64,000 bases of DNA from Methanothermococcus thermolithotrophicus DSM 2095 (GTDB lineage Archaea > AGJL01 > Methanococci > Methanococcales > Methanococcaceae). Shown one piece after another: positions 28,233-37,219 of this stretch. Numbering within the stretch: position 1 is the stretch's first letter; each line of letters starts with the position of its first letter. The position numbers and the translations under genes were made by a program. The notes under the pieces are model-generated. The model saw nothing but the letters and a program-made list of their open reading frames with translations. It ran no database searches and had not been told where the DNA came from. The DNA lies in the NCBI RefSeq assembly GCF_946463545.1, contig NZ_OX296583.1, positions 1,620,902-1,684,901 on the forward strand, read 5' to 3'.

Positions 28233-28317
28233 TACCAAAGCTTTTCAAAGCTTTCAAGATAAAAGTGGGGACTAGGTTTTGAGATACTTTTCTTAAAGGT
28301 TTCTAGGGGGCTTTCAT

Positions 28318-29082
28318 ATGGCTATTGATAGTTATTTAATAAAAAAAATAGTAGGTTTCCTAAGTGTAATGTTGGGCTTAGGGTTTTTAATAAATGGATA
28401 TTTAAACGATATATTTTATTTTATTAATCTTGGGATAGGTTCAATATTGATCGGAACGGTTATTTTAATATTTTCACATGAAAAATATTTAAAATACGAT
28501 ATAAGTTCAACCATCTTCAACGATTATATTGATTTAATAAGTAAACTAATAAAAAATTTGGAAATAAGTACAAAAGGTATTGTCATTCCTCCTCGACATA
28601 ATATAAAAAATGGGGCCATATTTCTTCCATTAAATGAAGATTTTAAAATAAATTTTGCAGTAATAGATGATAATATTCTATTTGTAAATTCAGATAATAA
28701 GAAAGAAATGGGCATCGTGTTTTCTCCACTTGGAAAGGGATTTATCAACATGTTGGATAAACAGGGGGAAAGTATCGATGAAGTGTCAAAAGAAATATTT
28801 GATGAACATCTATCCTACGCCTTAAGTTTATTTGATATGGGGGATGATGTTAATATAAAATATAAAGATAGGGATATAACAATATCATATAAAATAAAAG
28901 AGAATGAAGCATGTAAGAAGCTTAAAAAAGAAAAATTATGCGAAAAGATTCCATGTCCCGTATGTGGTTTTGTAATTTTAGGTCTGGCGAGAAATTTGAA
29001 TAAAGTGTTAAAGATAAATGAAATAAAACAGGAGAATAATAATGTAATTATTAAGTTATCAGTGATTGAACAAACTCTTTAA
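28318..29082 (+). CDS. Hypothetical membrane protein with C-terminal CxxC motif
   Basis: This 254-residue protein has two membrane helices (about residues 10-26 and 31-52) followed by a soluble domain with IPCPVCG near residue 216. I do not recognise the family with certainty; it resembles archaeal paired-cysteine proteins of the DUF58/MoxR neighbourhood. Its last residues (VIEQTL and stop) come from a palindromic element whose hairpin begins at 29070, so the native C-terminus may have been replaced. A GGGGG site precedes the ATG. Confidence 0.7.
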   Translation: MAIDSYLIKKIVGFLSVMLGLGFLINGYLNDIFYFINLGIGSILIGTVILIFSHEKYLKYDISSTIFNDYIDLISKLIKNLEISTKGIVIPPRHNIKNGAIFLPLNEDFKINFAVIDDNILFVNSDNKKEMGIVFSPLGKGFINMLDKQGESIDEVSKEIFDEHLSYALSLFDMGDDVNIKYKDRDITISYKIKENEACKKLKKEKLCEKIPCPVCGFVILGLARNLNKVLKINEIKQENNNVIIKLSVIEQTL

Positions 29083-29125
29083 GTTTGTAGCTTCTTGAGA
29101 TCGAAGCAAATCTTCGATTTGCTGA
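29065..29125 (+). repeat. Two-hairpin palindromic element, copy 2 (covers a gene end)
   Basis: It has the ATTGAA head at 29065-29070, the hairpin acaaact-cttta-agtttgt (29070-29088) and the TAGCT linker. The stop codon of the upstream gene lies inside the hairpin loop. The following bases, to 29160, hold further hairpins such as acgaaacc-ttc-ggtttcgt at 29129-29147. Confidence 0.7.
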
Positions 29126-29171
29126 CTCACGAAACCTTCGGTTTCGTCGAGTCGAAGCAAATTTCTTTGGA

Positions 29172-29225
29172 ATTGAACAAAAATTATTTCATAATTTTTG
29201 TAGCTCCAACGAAGTTGGTGATTTG
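29172..29225 (+). repeat. Two-hairpin palindromic element, copy 3
   Basis: This copy is perfect: ATTGAA head, an 11-bp stem with a TTC loop (29177-29187 paired with 29191-29201), the TAGCTC linker at 29201-29206 and ccaac-gaa-gttgg at 29206-29218. Confidence 0.75.
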
Positions 29226-29242
29226 CTGAGAAACGAGAGAAT

Positions 29243-29285
29243 TTAAAACCGAAGGTTTTAAGTCACCTTCGCTTTGCTCAGGTGA
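29243..29285 (+). repeat. Two-hairpin palindromic element, copy 4, supplying a Shine-Dalgarno site
   Basis: Hairpin ttaaaacc-gaa-ggttttaa at 29243-29261 is followed by arms tcacc and ggtga at 29263-29285. The last arm reads GGTGA five bases before the next gene's ATG, so the repeat seems to provide its ribosome-binding site. Confidence 0.65.
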
Positions 29286-29289
29286 TTGA

Positions 29290-29529
29290 ATGAAGTATAA
29301 GTTGATATTTTTAATCCTATTGATTCCTTTTATAACTTTTATATCCATTTTTGTACGTGCAATTGATCTATATGTTACTTTGTTACTAATCGCTTTTCTT
29401 ATTGGTTATGAACTATTTAGGCCTTACTTCTCTAAAAGAACACAGGAAAAACTCGAAGTAATAGTGTACTTGGGAATCATAATATTCATAATAATTGTAT
29501 TTAAAAAAGTAATGGAAATTCTTGGTTAA
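29290..29529 (+). CDS. Small membrane protein, function unknown
   Basis: This 79-residue protein is almost entirely hydrophobic, with three likely membrane helices (about residues 3-22, 27-43 and 57-75) and a short charged loop FRPYFSKRTQEKLE. No family is recognised. The GGTGA five bases upstream supports the start and comes from a palindromic repeat. It ends two bases before the convergent membrane gene. Confidence 0.65.
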   Translation: MKYKLIFLILLIPFITFISIFVRAIDLYVTLLLIAFLIGYELFRPYFSKRTQEKLEVIVYLGIIIFIIIVFKKVMEILG

Positions 29530-29530
29530 C

Positions 29531-30172
29531 TCAATCGTTAACTTTTTTCAAGTTATATATCAATAACATTATTCCAGAGAAACCTATAAGGATAGAACAC
29601 TGAGATCTTGCATCACTTAATACATTGGGATATTGAACGTATAAAATGTAAAGAATTAATATTGGAATGGATACCATAGAAAATACCGTTAACAATAAAG
29701 TTCTATTGACTTCCCTACCAAAATTGAATGAAAATCCTTGATTTTCATAGCTCACCTTCACTTCGTTCAGGTGATTTAAGTAAATTGCGTACATTAAAAA
29801 TAAAACATACACCAAGGTTGTCGATTCAATGGATTCTATCCCCAAATACATAAGAAGGTATGCAAAAATTAAAGGAGCTAAAAATACCAAATATTTTGTT
29901 TCAAATGATGTATCCCTTTTTAAAATAAGATCTAAACCCAGAATTGAAGGAACTATTAGATAGATTATAATATAAAGAAAATCATAAGAAAACAAATTTC
30001 CAATAACTATATTGTTTGAAGCATAAATTAAACATATTATATATGCCAATAATCCATAGACTTTTTTAAAATAGGAAATTAGAAAAGAAATTAGTAGGCC
30101 CAATAAAACATATTCGCTATTTAAAAAATTTAAAAATATAATGCCCTGAAAAAGCAAGAGAATCCTATACAT
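29531..30172 (-). CDS. Polytopic membrane protein of the MoxR/DUF58 cluster
   Basis: This 213-residue protein has about six membrane helices and no recognised motif. It overlaps the DUF58 gene upstream by eight bases, so it is the last gene of the DUF4350-like/MoxR/DUF58 operon. Residues near 135-150 (LNHLNEVKVSYENQGF) are encoded by an inserted palindromic element on the opposite strand; they form a hydrophilic loop, which may be why the insertion is tolerated. Confidence 0.7.
   Translation of the reverse strand: MYRILLLFQGIIFLNFLNSEYVLLGLLISFLISYFKKVYGLLAYIICLIYASNNIVIGNLFSYDFLYIIIYLIVPSILGLDLILKRDTSFETKYLVFLAPLIFAYLLMYLGIESIESTTLVYVLFLMYAIYLNHLNEVKVSYENQGFSFNFGREVNRTLLLTVFSMVSIPILILYILYVQYPNVLSDARSQCSILIGFSGIMLLIYNLKKVND
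29723..29775 (+). repeat. Two-hairpin palindromic element, copy 5, in-frame inside a membrane-protein gene
   Basis: ATTGAA at 29723-29728, perfect hairpin atgaaaatc-ctt-gattttcat (29728-29748), TAGCTC at 29748-29753 and hairpin B caccttc...caggtg to 29774. It is antisense to the host gene yet leaves its frame open. Hairpin B is nearly identical to the one in copy 7 near 48.6 kb. Confidence 0.75.
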
Positions 30173-31583
30173 GTTTTCTCCTTCTTAGTTTTTTAAGAAT
30201 GTTATCTATTTTGTCATTACATGTTAAATCAACAACAGTAATGCCTTTATTTCTTAAGTTTTTAATGACTTTTTTCCTACTTAGGTAGTGATCATAAAGT
30301 AGTTTTAAAATTTCTTCGTCTATCTCATGTTCTTTAATGTTTAGAGATGGGGAGTAAACAGCATACACTATTATCTTAAATCCCTTTCTAGTTAACATAT
30401 TTACACTTTTTAAAAAGGGAGATATATTTGTATCCAAATCTGTGAATATCATTACAGTCCCGGCGTTCATCTTGATAAGTCGTTTTGCACATTCAAAAAT
30501 TCCAAAACATCCTTTTTTACTTTTAGATAAATATGAATGGAGTATAAAATCCTTGTTTTTATTGTCCTTGTATAGTGTTATAGGCGAAGGATAATACTTA
30601 TCCAATAAAATAGGTTTGAGATTCAATAATTCCTTTTCCATTATATTTTTTAGCTTGTTTTTTTCCAAATATATTGACTTCAATATCCTGTAATCGTCGT
30701 GTATAAAAAGATGTTGATCGTTTTCGCTATCCGAGCTCTTTAAAAAACTCATCAAAATATCAGTTACATAGTTGATTTTATTTTTATTTTCATCAACACT
30801 TTTTCTCATACTATATCCTGCGTCTAAAATATAGTAAATAGGACTATCCCCTCTGTAAGTCATCTTTCTTACAATTAACTCGTTGATACATATGGATTTT
30901 TTCCAGTCTATTCTCTTAACATCCTCTCCAAATTCGTATTTCTTTAATTCGTCAATTTCAGGCTCTGTAATAAATTTAATTGTTGAATTTAACATTGCCT
31001 CTTTTTCAATACTATGTTTTAATCCTTCAACTGATGGCATCACTTGAAATACAAATGATTTAGAATAATAGTGGGAGTTTAATTCCATTTTATCAAATAT
31101 ATTTCCTTCCAACAGGATATTTAACTCTCCTTTCCTGTGGGGTGTTACTTCAACAAAATACTCCATATATTCCATGTTTTCGTCAAGTTTTTCATTTATC
31201 ACCTTGATTGTTCCATTATTCGATTTAAATAACATGTATGGGATTATATTTTTTGAATATAGTTTAAAAAGAATAATTGAAGGATGATGTTCTTTTAATT
31301 TTATATTATTTGAAACCAAATCCCCTGAGAAAGGTCTTGATTTTTGGGATCCAACACTTTTAAAAAGGGTTGGGTCGTTAGGATTTTGCTCGATTAGGGA
31401 ATATTTAACAGGAGAGGCTTTAAAAATCATGAGGTTTTTATGAAACATTTTTTCTGTAAAATAGGAGTATATAAATATAAATGCTCCCAGTAGGGTGGGG
31501 TATAGATTACTTAAAATATATCCATTGGCATAAAAAATTAATGCAGTTACCAAAAGTATTTTATTGTACAATGTTTTATCCAT
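30165..31583 (-). CDS. DUF58 domain protein
   Basis: This 472-residue protein has two N-terminal membrane helices and a cytoplasmic DUF58 domain, a VWA-like fold. The hallmark is EFGEDVKRIDWKKSICINEL near residue 217, followed by PIYYILDAGYSMRKS, a degenerate metal-ion site. DUF58 proteins work with MoxR AAA ATPases, encoded just upstream here, probably in assembly or maturation of a surface or membrane complex. That role is inferred from family context. Confidence 0.85.
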   Translation of the reverse strand: MDKTLYNKILLVTALIFYANGYILSNLYPTLLGAFIFIYSYFTEKMFHKNLMIFKASPVKYSLIEQNPNDPTLFKSVGSQKSRPFSGDLVSNNIKLKEHHPSIILFKLYSKNIIPYMLFKSNNGTIKVINEKLDENMEYMEYFVEVTPHRKGELNILLEGNIFDKMELNSHYYSKSFVFQVMPSVEGLKHSIEKEAMLNSTIKFITEPEIDELKKYEFGEDVKRIDWKKSICINELIVRKMTYRGDSPIYYILDAGYSMRKSVDENKNKINYVTDILMSFLKSSDSENDQHLFIHDDYRILKSIYLEKNKLKNIMEKELLNLKPILLDKYYPSPITLYKDNKNKDFILHSYLSKSKKGCFGIFECAKRLIKMNAGTVMIFTDLDTNISPFLKSVNMLTRKGFKIIVYAVYSPSLNIKEHEIDEEILKLLYDHYLSRKKVIKNLRNKGITVVDLTCNDKIDNILKKLRRRKHV

Positions 31584-31683
31584 TAAATCCCCTTGATACC
31601 CTTATCTTGTTTATGGTATATATTGTTGGTTATTATGGTGCTTCCACAACCATATACTCGGTTTAAGCATAATTATCTATTAA

Positions 31684-32607
31684 TTATCTAAAATCACCTT
31701 TTGGTACTTCTACATTGTTTACAATATCTTTTAATATTTCTTCTGTTGAACTCTCTTCCTCATAATCAACTACCAACCTATGAGAAAGAACTTTTAAAAC
31801 ATTGTTTTTTACATCATCTGGAATTACATATGTTCTACCATCCAAATAGGCATGAGCTCTTGCTACTTTTAATAAATGAACACCTGCCCTTGTACTTGCC
31901 CCTAATGTTATTCTATCATCTTTTCTTGTTGCAACAACTATGTCCCTTATGTAGGTCAATATTGGTAAAGAAACATGAATTTTTTTCACTTCATCACAAA
32001 TACTATTCAATATTTCTTTGTTTACAATCGGTTTAACTTCTTCTTCGATTTCCATGGTTTTTAATTTTAGTACATTCAATTCATCCTCTTCATCCAAATA
32101 ATCCAAGGATAATTTCATCATAAACCTATCCAATTGAGCAACTGGCAGTGAATAGGTACCTTCAAACTCTACAGGGTTTTGAGTGGCAATAACGATAAAA
32201 GGTTTTGGTAAATTGTATGTTTTTTTACCGACCGTGATACTGTTCTCTTCCATACTTTCTAACAATGCAGATTGGGTTTTTGGAGACATTCTGTTTATTT
32301 CATCCACTAAAACAAGGTTAGCAAATAATGGACCTTCCATAAATTCGAATGTTCCAGATTGTAACTTATAAATATCCCCTCCGGTAAGATCTGAAGGAAT
32401 TAAGTCAGGTGTCCCCTGTATTCTAGAAAACTTTAAATTTATACATTTTGCAAATGATTTTGCCATTGTGGTTTTTGCCAAACCTGGGAGCCCTTCAATT
32501 AATATATGCTCATTTGATATCAAACACATGAATAGATCGCGAATAACCCCATCCATTCCTACGATATTTTTTTTTAGTTCGTTTCTAATATTTTGGAACA
32601 CATTCAT
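31684..32607 (-). CDS. MoxR-family AAA+ ATPase
   Basis: This 307-residue AAA+ ATPase has the Walker A GLPGLAKTTMA (about residues 39-48), Walker B ANLVLVDEINRMSPKTQ near 100, the sensor IATQNPVEFEGTYSLPVAQL and a C-terminal lid with GASTRAGVHLLKVARAHA. These are textbook MoxR features. It lies between the DUF4350-like gene and DUF58. The 100 bases to DUF58 contain no gene. MoxR proteins act as chaperone-like remodelers with VWA partners. Confidence 0.92.
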   Translation of the reverse strand: MNVFQNIRNELKKNIVGMDGVIRDLFMCLISNEHILIEGLPGLAKTTMAKSFAKCINLKFSRIQGTPDLIPSDLTGGDIYKLQSGTFEFMEGPLFANLVLVDEINRMSPKTQSALLESMEENSITVGKKTYNLPKPFIVIATQNPVEFEGTYSLPVAQLDRFMMKLSLDYLDEEDELNVLKLKTMEIEEEVKPIVNKEILNSICDEVKKIHVSLPILTYIRDIVVATRKDDRITLGASTRAGVHLLKVARAHAYLDGRTYVIPDDVKNNVLKVLSHRLVVDYEEESSTEEILKDIVNNVEVPKGDFR

Positions 32608-32679
32608 AATTTCACTTTAAAAATCTTGTTGTTTTTTTTAACTATTTAGTTAATTCAATTTATAATACACTATTCTATT

Positions 32680-33666
32680 TTACTTTATTTTATCTAATAT
32701 CTTATAAACTATATCCTTGCTCATATTATATTTTTCTGCCATTTTAAAAATTTCACTTTTTTTGTTAGATTTCATACTTGAGCTCTTCTCCTGTATTTTA
32801 GATATGACCTTACGAAGGATCGAACTAGATAGGATTTTATTAAAGATATTGCCAATATTTTCTGTTATGGTACTAATTAACAATATGAATATCGATAGAT
32901 ACATAATAGAAGTTGGAAGGATGTTATTTTTCACAGTTATTGTTACTATATTTTGAGGATTTACATCAGAATGATGAAACTCATCGATATATATTATCTT
33001 ATTTGTGTAGTTAAAGTACGATTTTAAAAACTCATTATTGTATGTAAATAAAGTATTTGTAAATAGATCAGGATCTGAAATTAAAATTATTTTTCCATTC
33101 CCGTATTTTTTCTCTATTATTATAGGATAAGATCTCTCACTTAATGGAATTGGGTACTTATTTACGTTACTTGAGGAACTTGAAGAGAGTATGGTCTTCC
33201 CATCCCCATCTATTGATGTTGGGTTATTTAACACTACATAACTATCAAATATATTACTATTCCCTATTGCAATAGGTCCGGCTAAATCGTAAAGTGGTTT
33301 TTTCAAGAATCTATTTGATACATTCATCGATTTCAAAAGGGAGTTTCCCTTGTTAAAGTCATCTGCGACAACAAGAATATTTCCGGCATATACGTAATTT
33401 CTTAAAAGGTGCCCTTCATCCTCAGAGAACTCCACATCTGGGCCTATTATAAACAAAATTGAATTATCCCTTAAATTAGAATATGGATATATTAACGGTT
33501 TTATAGTATTGCTATTGTGCATTAATTTTAAAAAGTTAGAACACCCATTTTCTTGGGTGTTAAATATACTGTAAGTTTGGGTAGTTTTAATGGTAGGAAT
33601 TAATAACGGCATAGTAACAAAACCAACCAATATCACCATTAAAATTATATAGTGTTCTATTTTCAT
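32680..33666 (-). CDS. DUF4350-like membrane protein
   Basis: This 328-residue protein has an N-terminal membrane helix (about residues 8-24), an extracellular domain (residues 30-235) with VEFSEDEGHLLRNYVYAGNI and IDEFHHSD, and a second helix near 255-272, followed by a basic cytoplasmic tail. The layout fits the DUF4350 proteins that precede MoxR/DUF58 operons in archaea. Assignment rests mainly on layout and context. It is divergent from the nif operon, separated by the nif promoter. Confidence 0.7.
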   Translation of the reverse strand: MKIEHYIILMVILVGFVTMPLLIPTIKTTQTYSIFNTQENGCSNFLKLMHNSNTIKPLIYPYSNLRDNSILFIIGPDVEFSEDEGHLLRNYVYAGNILVVADDFNKGNSLLKSMNVSNRFLKKPLYDLAGPIAIGNSNIFDSYVVLNNPTSIDGDGKTILSSSSSSNVNKYPIPLSERSYPIIIEKKYGNGKIILISDPDLFTNTLFTYNNEFLKSYFNYTNKIIYIDEFHHSDVNPQNIVTITVKNNILPTSIMYLSIFILLISTITENIGNIFNKILSSSILRKVISKIQEKSSSMKSNKKSEIFKMAEKYNMSKDIVYKILDKIK

Positions 33667-33833
33667 ATACGCACCCTAAAGTTTACTTCTAAAATTTTTA
33701 AATGAAGTTTATAAAATAGTTTTTTATTGTTACACTTCTGGTATTTGCACTATTTATGGTTTGATATAGTTAAACTTAATTTTTTTATGGAAGTTAGTTT
33801 AATTTATTAATTTAAATTTTTAAAATAAAAAAG

Positions 33834-33841
33834 TTTATATA
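33834..33841 (+). promoter_or_regulatory. TATA box of the nif operon
   Basis: TTTATATA preceded by a purine-rich BRE-like run (aaaataaaaaag). The predicted transcription start, about 25 bases downstream, falls just before the first operator. Confidence 0.7.
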
Positions 33842-33870
33842 TTATAAATACATATGTCTGCTTGTTGACA

Positions 33871-33884
33871 GGAAATATATTTCC
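33871..33884. promoter_or_regulatory. NrpR-type operator 1 of nif
   Basis: GGAAatatatTTCC, matching the GGAA-N6-TTCC operator known for the nitrogen repressor NrpR in Methanococcus maripaludis. It lies at the expected start site, so bound repressor would block transcription when nitrogen is plentiful. Confidence 0.9.
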
Positions 33885-33903
33885 GTGTAATTAGCATAAT
33901 ATG

Positions 33904-33917
33904 GGAAATATATTTCC
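33904..33917. promoter_or_regulatory. NrpR-type operator 2 of nif
   Basis: A second GGAAatatatTTCC, exactly 33 bases downstream of the first (same-face spacing of about three helical turns). Tandem sites allow cooperative NrpR binding. Confidence 0.9.
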
Positions 33918-33928
33918 GAACTAAATAA

Positions 33929-34804
<876 letters not shown>

Positions 34805-34874
34805 TTTGTAAAAATGAAAATTAAATTAATTAATGACTCCGCTATTAATTTTTAATAACTGATATGGTGACATA

Positions 34875-35192
34875 ATGAAGATGATAAAGGCAATTGTTAG
34901 GCCAGATAAAGTTGATGATATTGTAGATTCCTTAGAAAACGCTGGTTATCCAGCATTTACAAAAATAAACAGTGTGGGAAGAGGTAAGCAAGGAGGATTG
35001 AAGGTTGGTGAAATATTCTACGATGAATTGCCAAAAACCATATTATTAATTGCTGTAAATGACGACGAAGTAGATGAAGTTGTGGGATTGATAAAATCTT
35101 CAGCCAGTACTGGAAACTTTGGAGATGGTAAAATCTTCATCCAACCTATTACTGAGGCATATACAATTAGAACCGGAGAAACAGGAATTTAA
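34875..35192 (+). CDS. nifI1: PII-family nitrogenase regulator NifI1
   Basis: This 105-residue GlnB-like protein starts MIKAIVRPDKVDDIVDSLEN and has the PII C-terminal signature TGNFGDGKIFIQPITEAYTI. NifI1 and NifI2 together block nitrogenase after ammonium addition by binding NifDK, as shown in M. maripaludis. The T-loop (KINSVGRGKQGGLKVG) lacks the uridylylated Tyr of bacterial GlnB. It has the usual archaeal position between nifH and nifD. Confidence 0.95.
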   Translation: MKMIKAIVRPDKVDDIVDSLENAGYPAFTKINSVGRGKQGGLKVGEIFYDELPKTILLIAVNDDEVDEVVGLIKSSASTGNFGDGKIFIQPITEAYTIRTGETGI

Positions 35193-35206
35193 TAGTTGGT
35201 GAAGTT

Positions 35207-35593
35207 ATGAAGGAGGTTATAGCAATAATAAGGCCCAATACAGTTTCAAAAACTGTAAAAGCACTTGATGTAGTTGGTTTTCCAGCAGTAACAATGGCCG
35301 AGTGCTTTGGAAGGGGAAAACAAAAAGGATATTTTTCAGCAAATCTACCTGAGATTGTTGATATCCAAAAGATCATAGAAGAAGGAGAAAAGGAAGGAAG
35401 ATTTATCAAATACATTCCAAAGAGGCTGATATCCATAGTGGTGGACGATGCTGATGTTCCTTTGGTTGTTGGAATAATCTCAAAAGTAAACAGAACAGGA
35501 AGTTTTGGAGATGGACGTATATTTGTTTTACCAGTGGAAGAGGCCATTAGAGTAAGGACCGGAGAAACTGGAGAAATAGCCATAGGAAACTAA
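35207..35593 (+). CDS. nifI2: PII-family nitrogenase regulator NifI2
   Basis: This 128-residue partner of NifI1 begins MKEVIAIIRPNTVSKTVKAL and has a longer T-loop region (FGRGKQKGYFSANLPEIVDI) than NifI1, as is normal for NifI2. The C-terminal TGSFGDGRIFVLPVEEAI is the PII signature. It senses 2-oxoglutarate and ATP with NifI1 and controls nitrogenase directly. It starts 14 bases after nifI1. Confidence 0.95.
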   Translation: MKEVIAIIRPNTVSKTVKALDVVGFPAVTMAECFGRGKQKGYFSANLPEIVDIQKIIEEGEKEGRFIKYIPKRLISIVVDDADVPLVVGIISKVNRTGSFGDGRIFVLPVEEAIRVRTGETGEIAIGN

Positions 35594-35629
35594 ATTAGTA
35601 TAAAACGATCAGTGAATCAAAGAAACAGT

Positions 35630-35775
35630 GGGAAATCAAAAAAGTTATTTACGGGAGCGAAGCGGAGGTTATCCCTCCAAGAATTACTCGATTTCCCAAT
35701 TTTCAGCCCATTTTAACATATTGGAAATCGAAGGTTCCCATATATCTTATGCTTCGCTAACGCTCAGAAAAGGTG
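35630..35775. repeat. Hairpin-rich palindromic insertion between nifI2 and nifD
   Basis: Nested inverted repeats: tgggaaatc (35630-35638) against gatttccca (35690-35698), ggagg-ttatc-cctcc (35664-35678), and GAA-loop units such as ggagc-gaa-gcgg. The style matches the palindromic element family but the order is less clear. A GGTGAGA site at the end serves nifD. Confidence 0.55.
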
Positions 35776-35782
35776 AGAATAT

Positions 35783-37219
35783 ATGCCATACATATTATTA
35801 GATTGTGATAAATTTATTCCAGAAAGAATGAAACACACGTATGTTTACGATCCTGAAGAAAATATTCTTCCAGCATGTAATACCAACACAGTTCCAGGAG
35901 ACATGACTGAAAGAGGCTGTGCGTTTGCTGGATCAAGAGGTGTGGTTGGAGGGCCTATAAAAGATGCTATTCACATGGTTCACGGACCGATAGGATGTGC
36001 CTACTACACCTGGGGAACAAGAAGGGCATTATCTGATAACGAATTCCACAGAAGATACTGCTTCTGTACTGATATGCAGGAATCAGATATCGTATACGGC
36101 GGTGAAAAAACACTGGAAAAAGCATGTCTTGAAGTCATGGAGGAATTCCCAGAAGCTAGCGGTACATTCATATATACAACATGTCCTACGGCATTAATCG
36201 GGGATAACGTAGATGCAATAGCAAGAAATATTGAAAAAGCTACAAAAAAACCTGCTATTGCTATTAACAGCCCTGGTTTCTGTGGTGTATCTCAGTCTAA
36301 GGGTCACCACGTTTTCAACATGACATTCTACAAATGGTTGAAATTAAAAAGAAAGGAATTCCCAGAAAAATGTATGCCTGAAGAGGAAAAAACCCCTTAC
36401 GATGTAGCTCTGATCGGGGACTACAACATGGATTGGGATGTTGCAGTTATCAAGCCATTACTTGAAAAAATTGGATGCAGATATGTGACAACATTCACTG
36501 GAAATGCATCATTGGATGAGCTCTTCCAGTTAATGGATGTTAAATTAAACATAGTACACTGTCAAAGATCAGCTGAGTATATTGCCCAGATGATAAATGA
36601 TGGATTTGATATACCATATACAAGAGCTACATTCTTTGGGCTGTCAGATATAGCTGAATCACTTTACGATGTTGCTAAAGCTCTGGATTTACCAAAAGAA
36701 AGAGTTGACCAGGTTATAAAAGAAGAAATGGAAGCCATACAACCTAAACTTGACTACTATAAGTCAAAATTGGAAGGAAAAACCTGTATGGTATATGTCG
36801 GGGGACCAAGAACCTGGCACTGGATAAAAGCTATGAAAGATCTTGGGGTCGAATACGTTGCTGCATGCTGTACATTCTCCCACACAGATGATTATGAAAA
36901 GATGAACAAGAACTTCAAAGAAGCTGGAATAAAAGACATATTAGTTATAGATGCACCAAATGAACCAGAACTTGAGGAAGCAGTAAAAACACTTGATCCA
37001 GACTTTATGCTCGTAGGATTAAAAGAAAGATACTTATTCAGAAAATATGGAGTTCCAACAATTAATTCCCACTCTTACGAAGAAGGTCCATATGCAGGTT
37101 ACAGAGGATTTGTGAACTTTGCAAGAGACGTTTACAAAGCGGTATGCCACCCAGTATGGAATGTGTTAAAAGAAGGTGAGGATAAATTCAAAAACTTTAA
37201 AGGGGATTTAAATGAGTGA
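35783..37219 (+). CDS. nifD: Nitrogenase molybdenum-iron protein alpha chain
   Basis: The 478-residue alpha subunit carries the P-cluster cysteines in ACNTNTVPGDMTERGCAFAG and HGPIGCAYYTWGTRR. The cofactor Cys is in NIVHCQRSAEYIAQMI near residue 260, equivalent to Cys275 of Azotobacter. The cofactor His is in SHSYEEGPYAGYRGF near 422. It resembles Mo-type NifD in context because the neighbours are NifE, NifN and a molybdate transporter, and no vnfG/anfG is present. It overlaps nifK by eight bases, so the subunits are made in step. Confidence 0.95.
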   Translation: MPYILLDCDKFIPERMKHTYVYDPEENILPACNTNTVPGDMTERGCAFAGSRGVVGGPIKDAIHMVHGPIGCAYYTWGTRRALSDNEFHRRYCFCTDMQESDIVYGGEKTLEKACLEVMEEFPEASGTFIYTTCPTALIGDNVDAIARNIEKATKKPAIAINSPGFCGVSQSKGHHVFNMTFYKWLKLKRKEFPEKCMPEEEKTPYDVALIGDYNMDWDVAVIKPLLEKIGCRYVTTFTGNASLDELFQLMDVKLNIVHCQRSAEYIAQMINDGFDIPYTRATFFGLSDIAESLYDVAKALDLPKERVDQVIKEEMEAIQPKLDYYKSKLEGKTCMVYVGGPRTWHWIKAMKDLGVEYVAACCTFSHTDDYEKMNKNFKEAGIKDILVIDAPNEPELEEAVKTLDPDFMLVGLKERYLFRKYGVPTINSHSYEEGPYAGYRGFVNFARDVYKAVCHPVWNVLKEGEDKFKNFKGDLNE

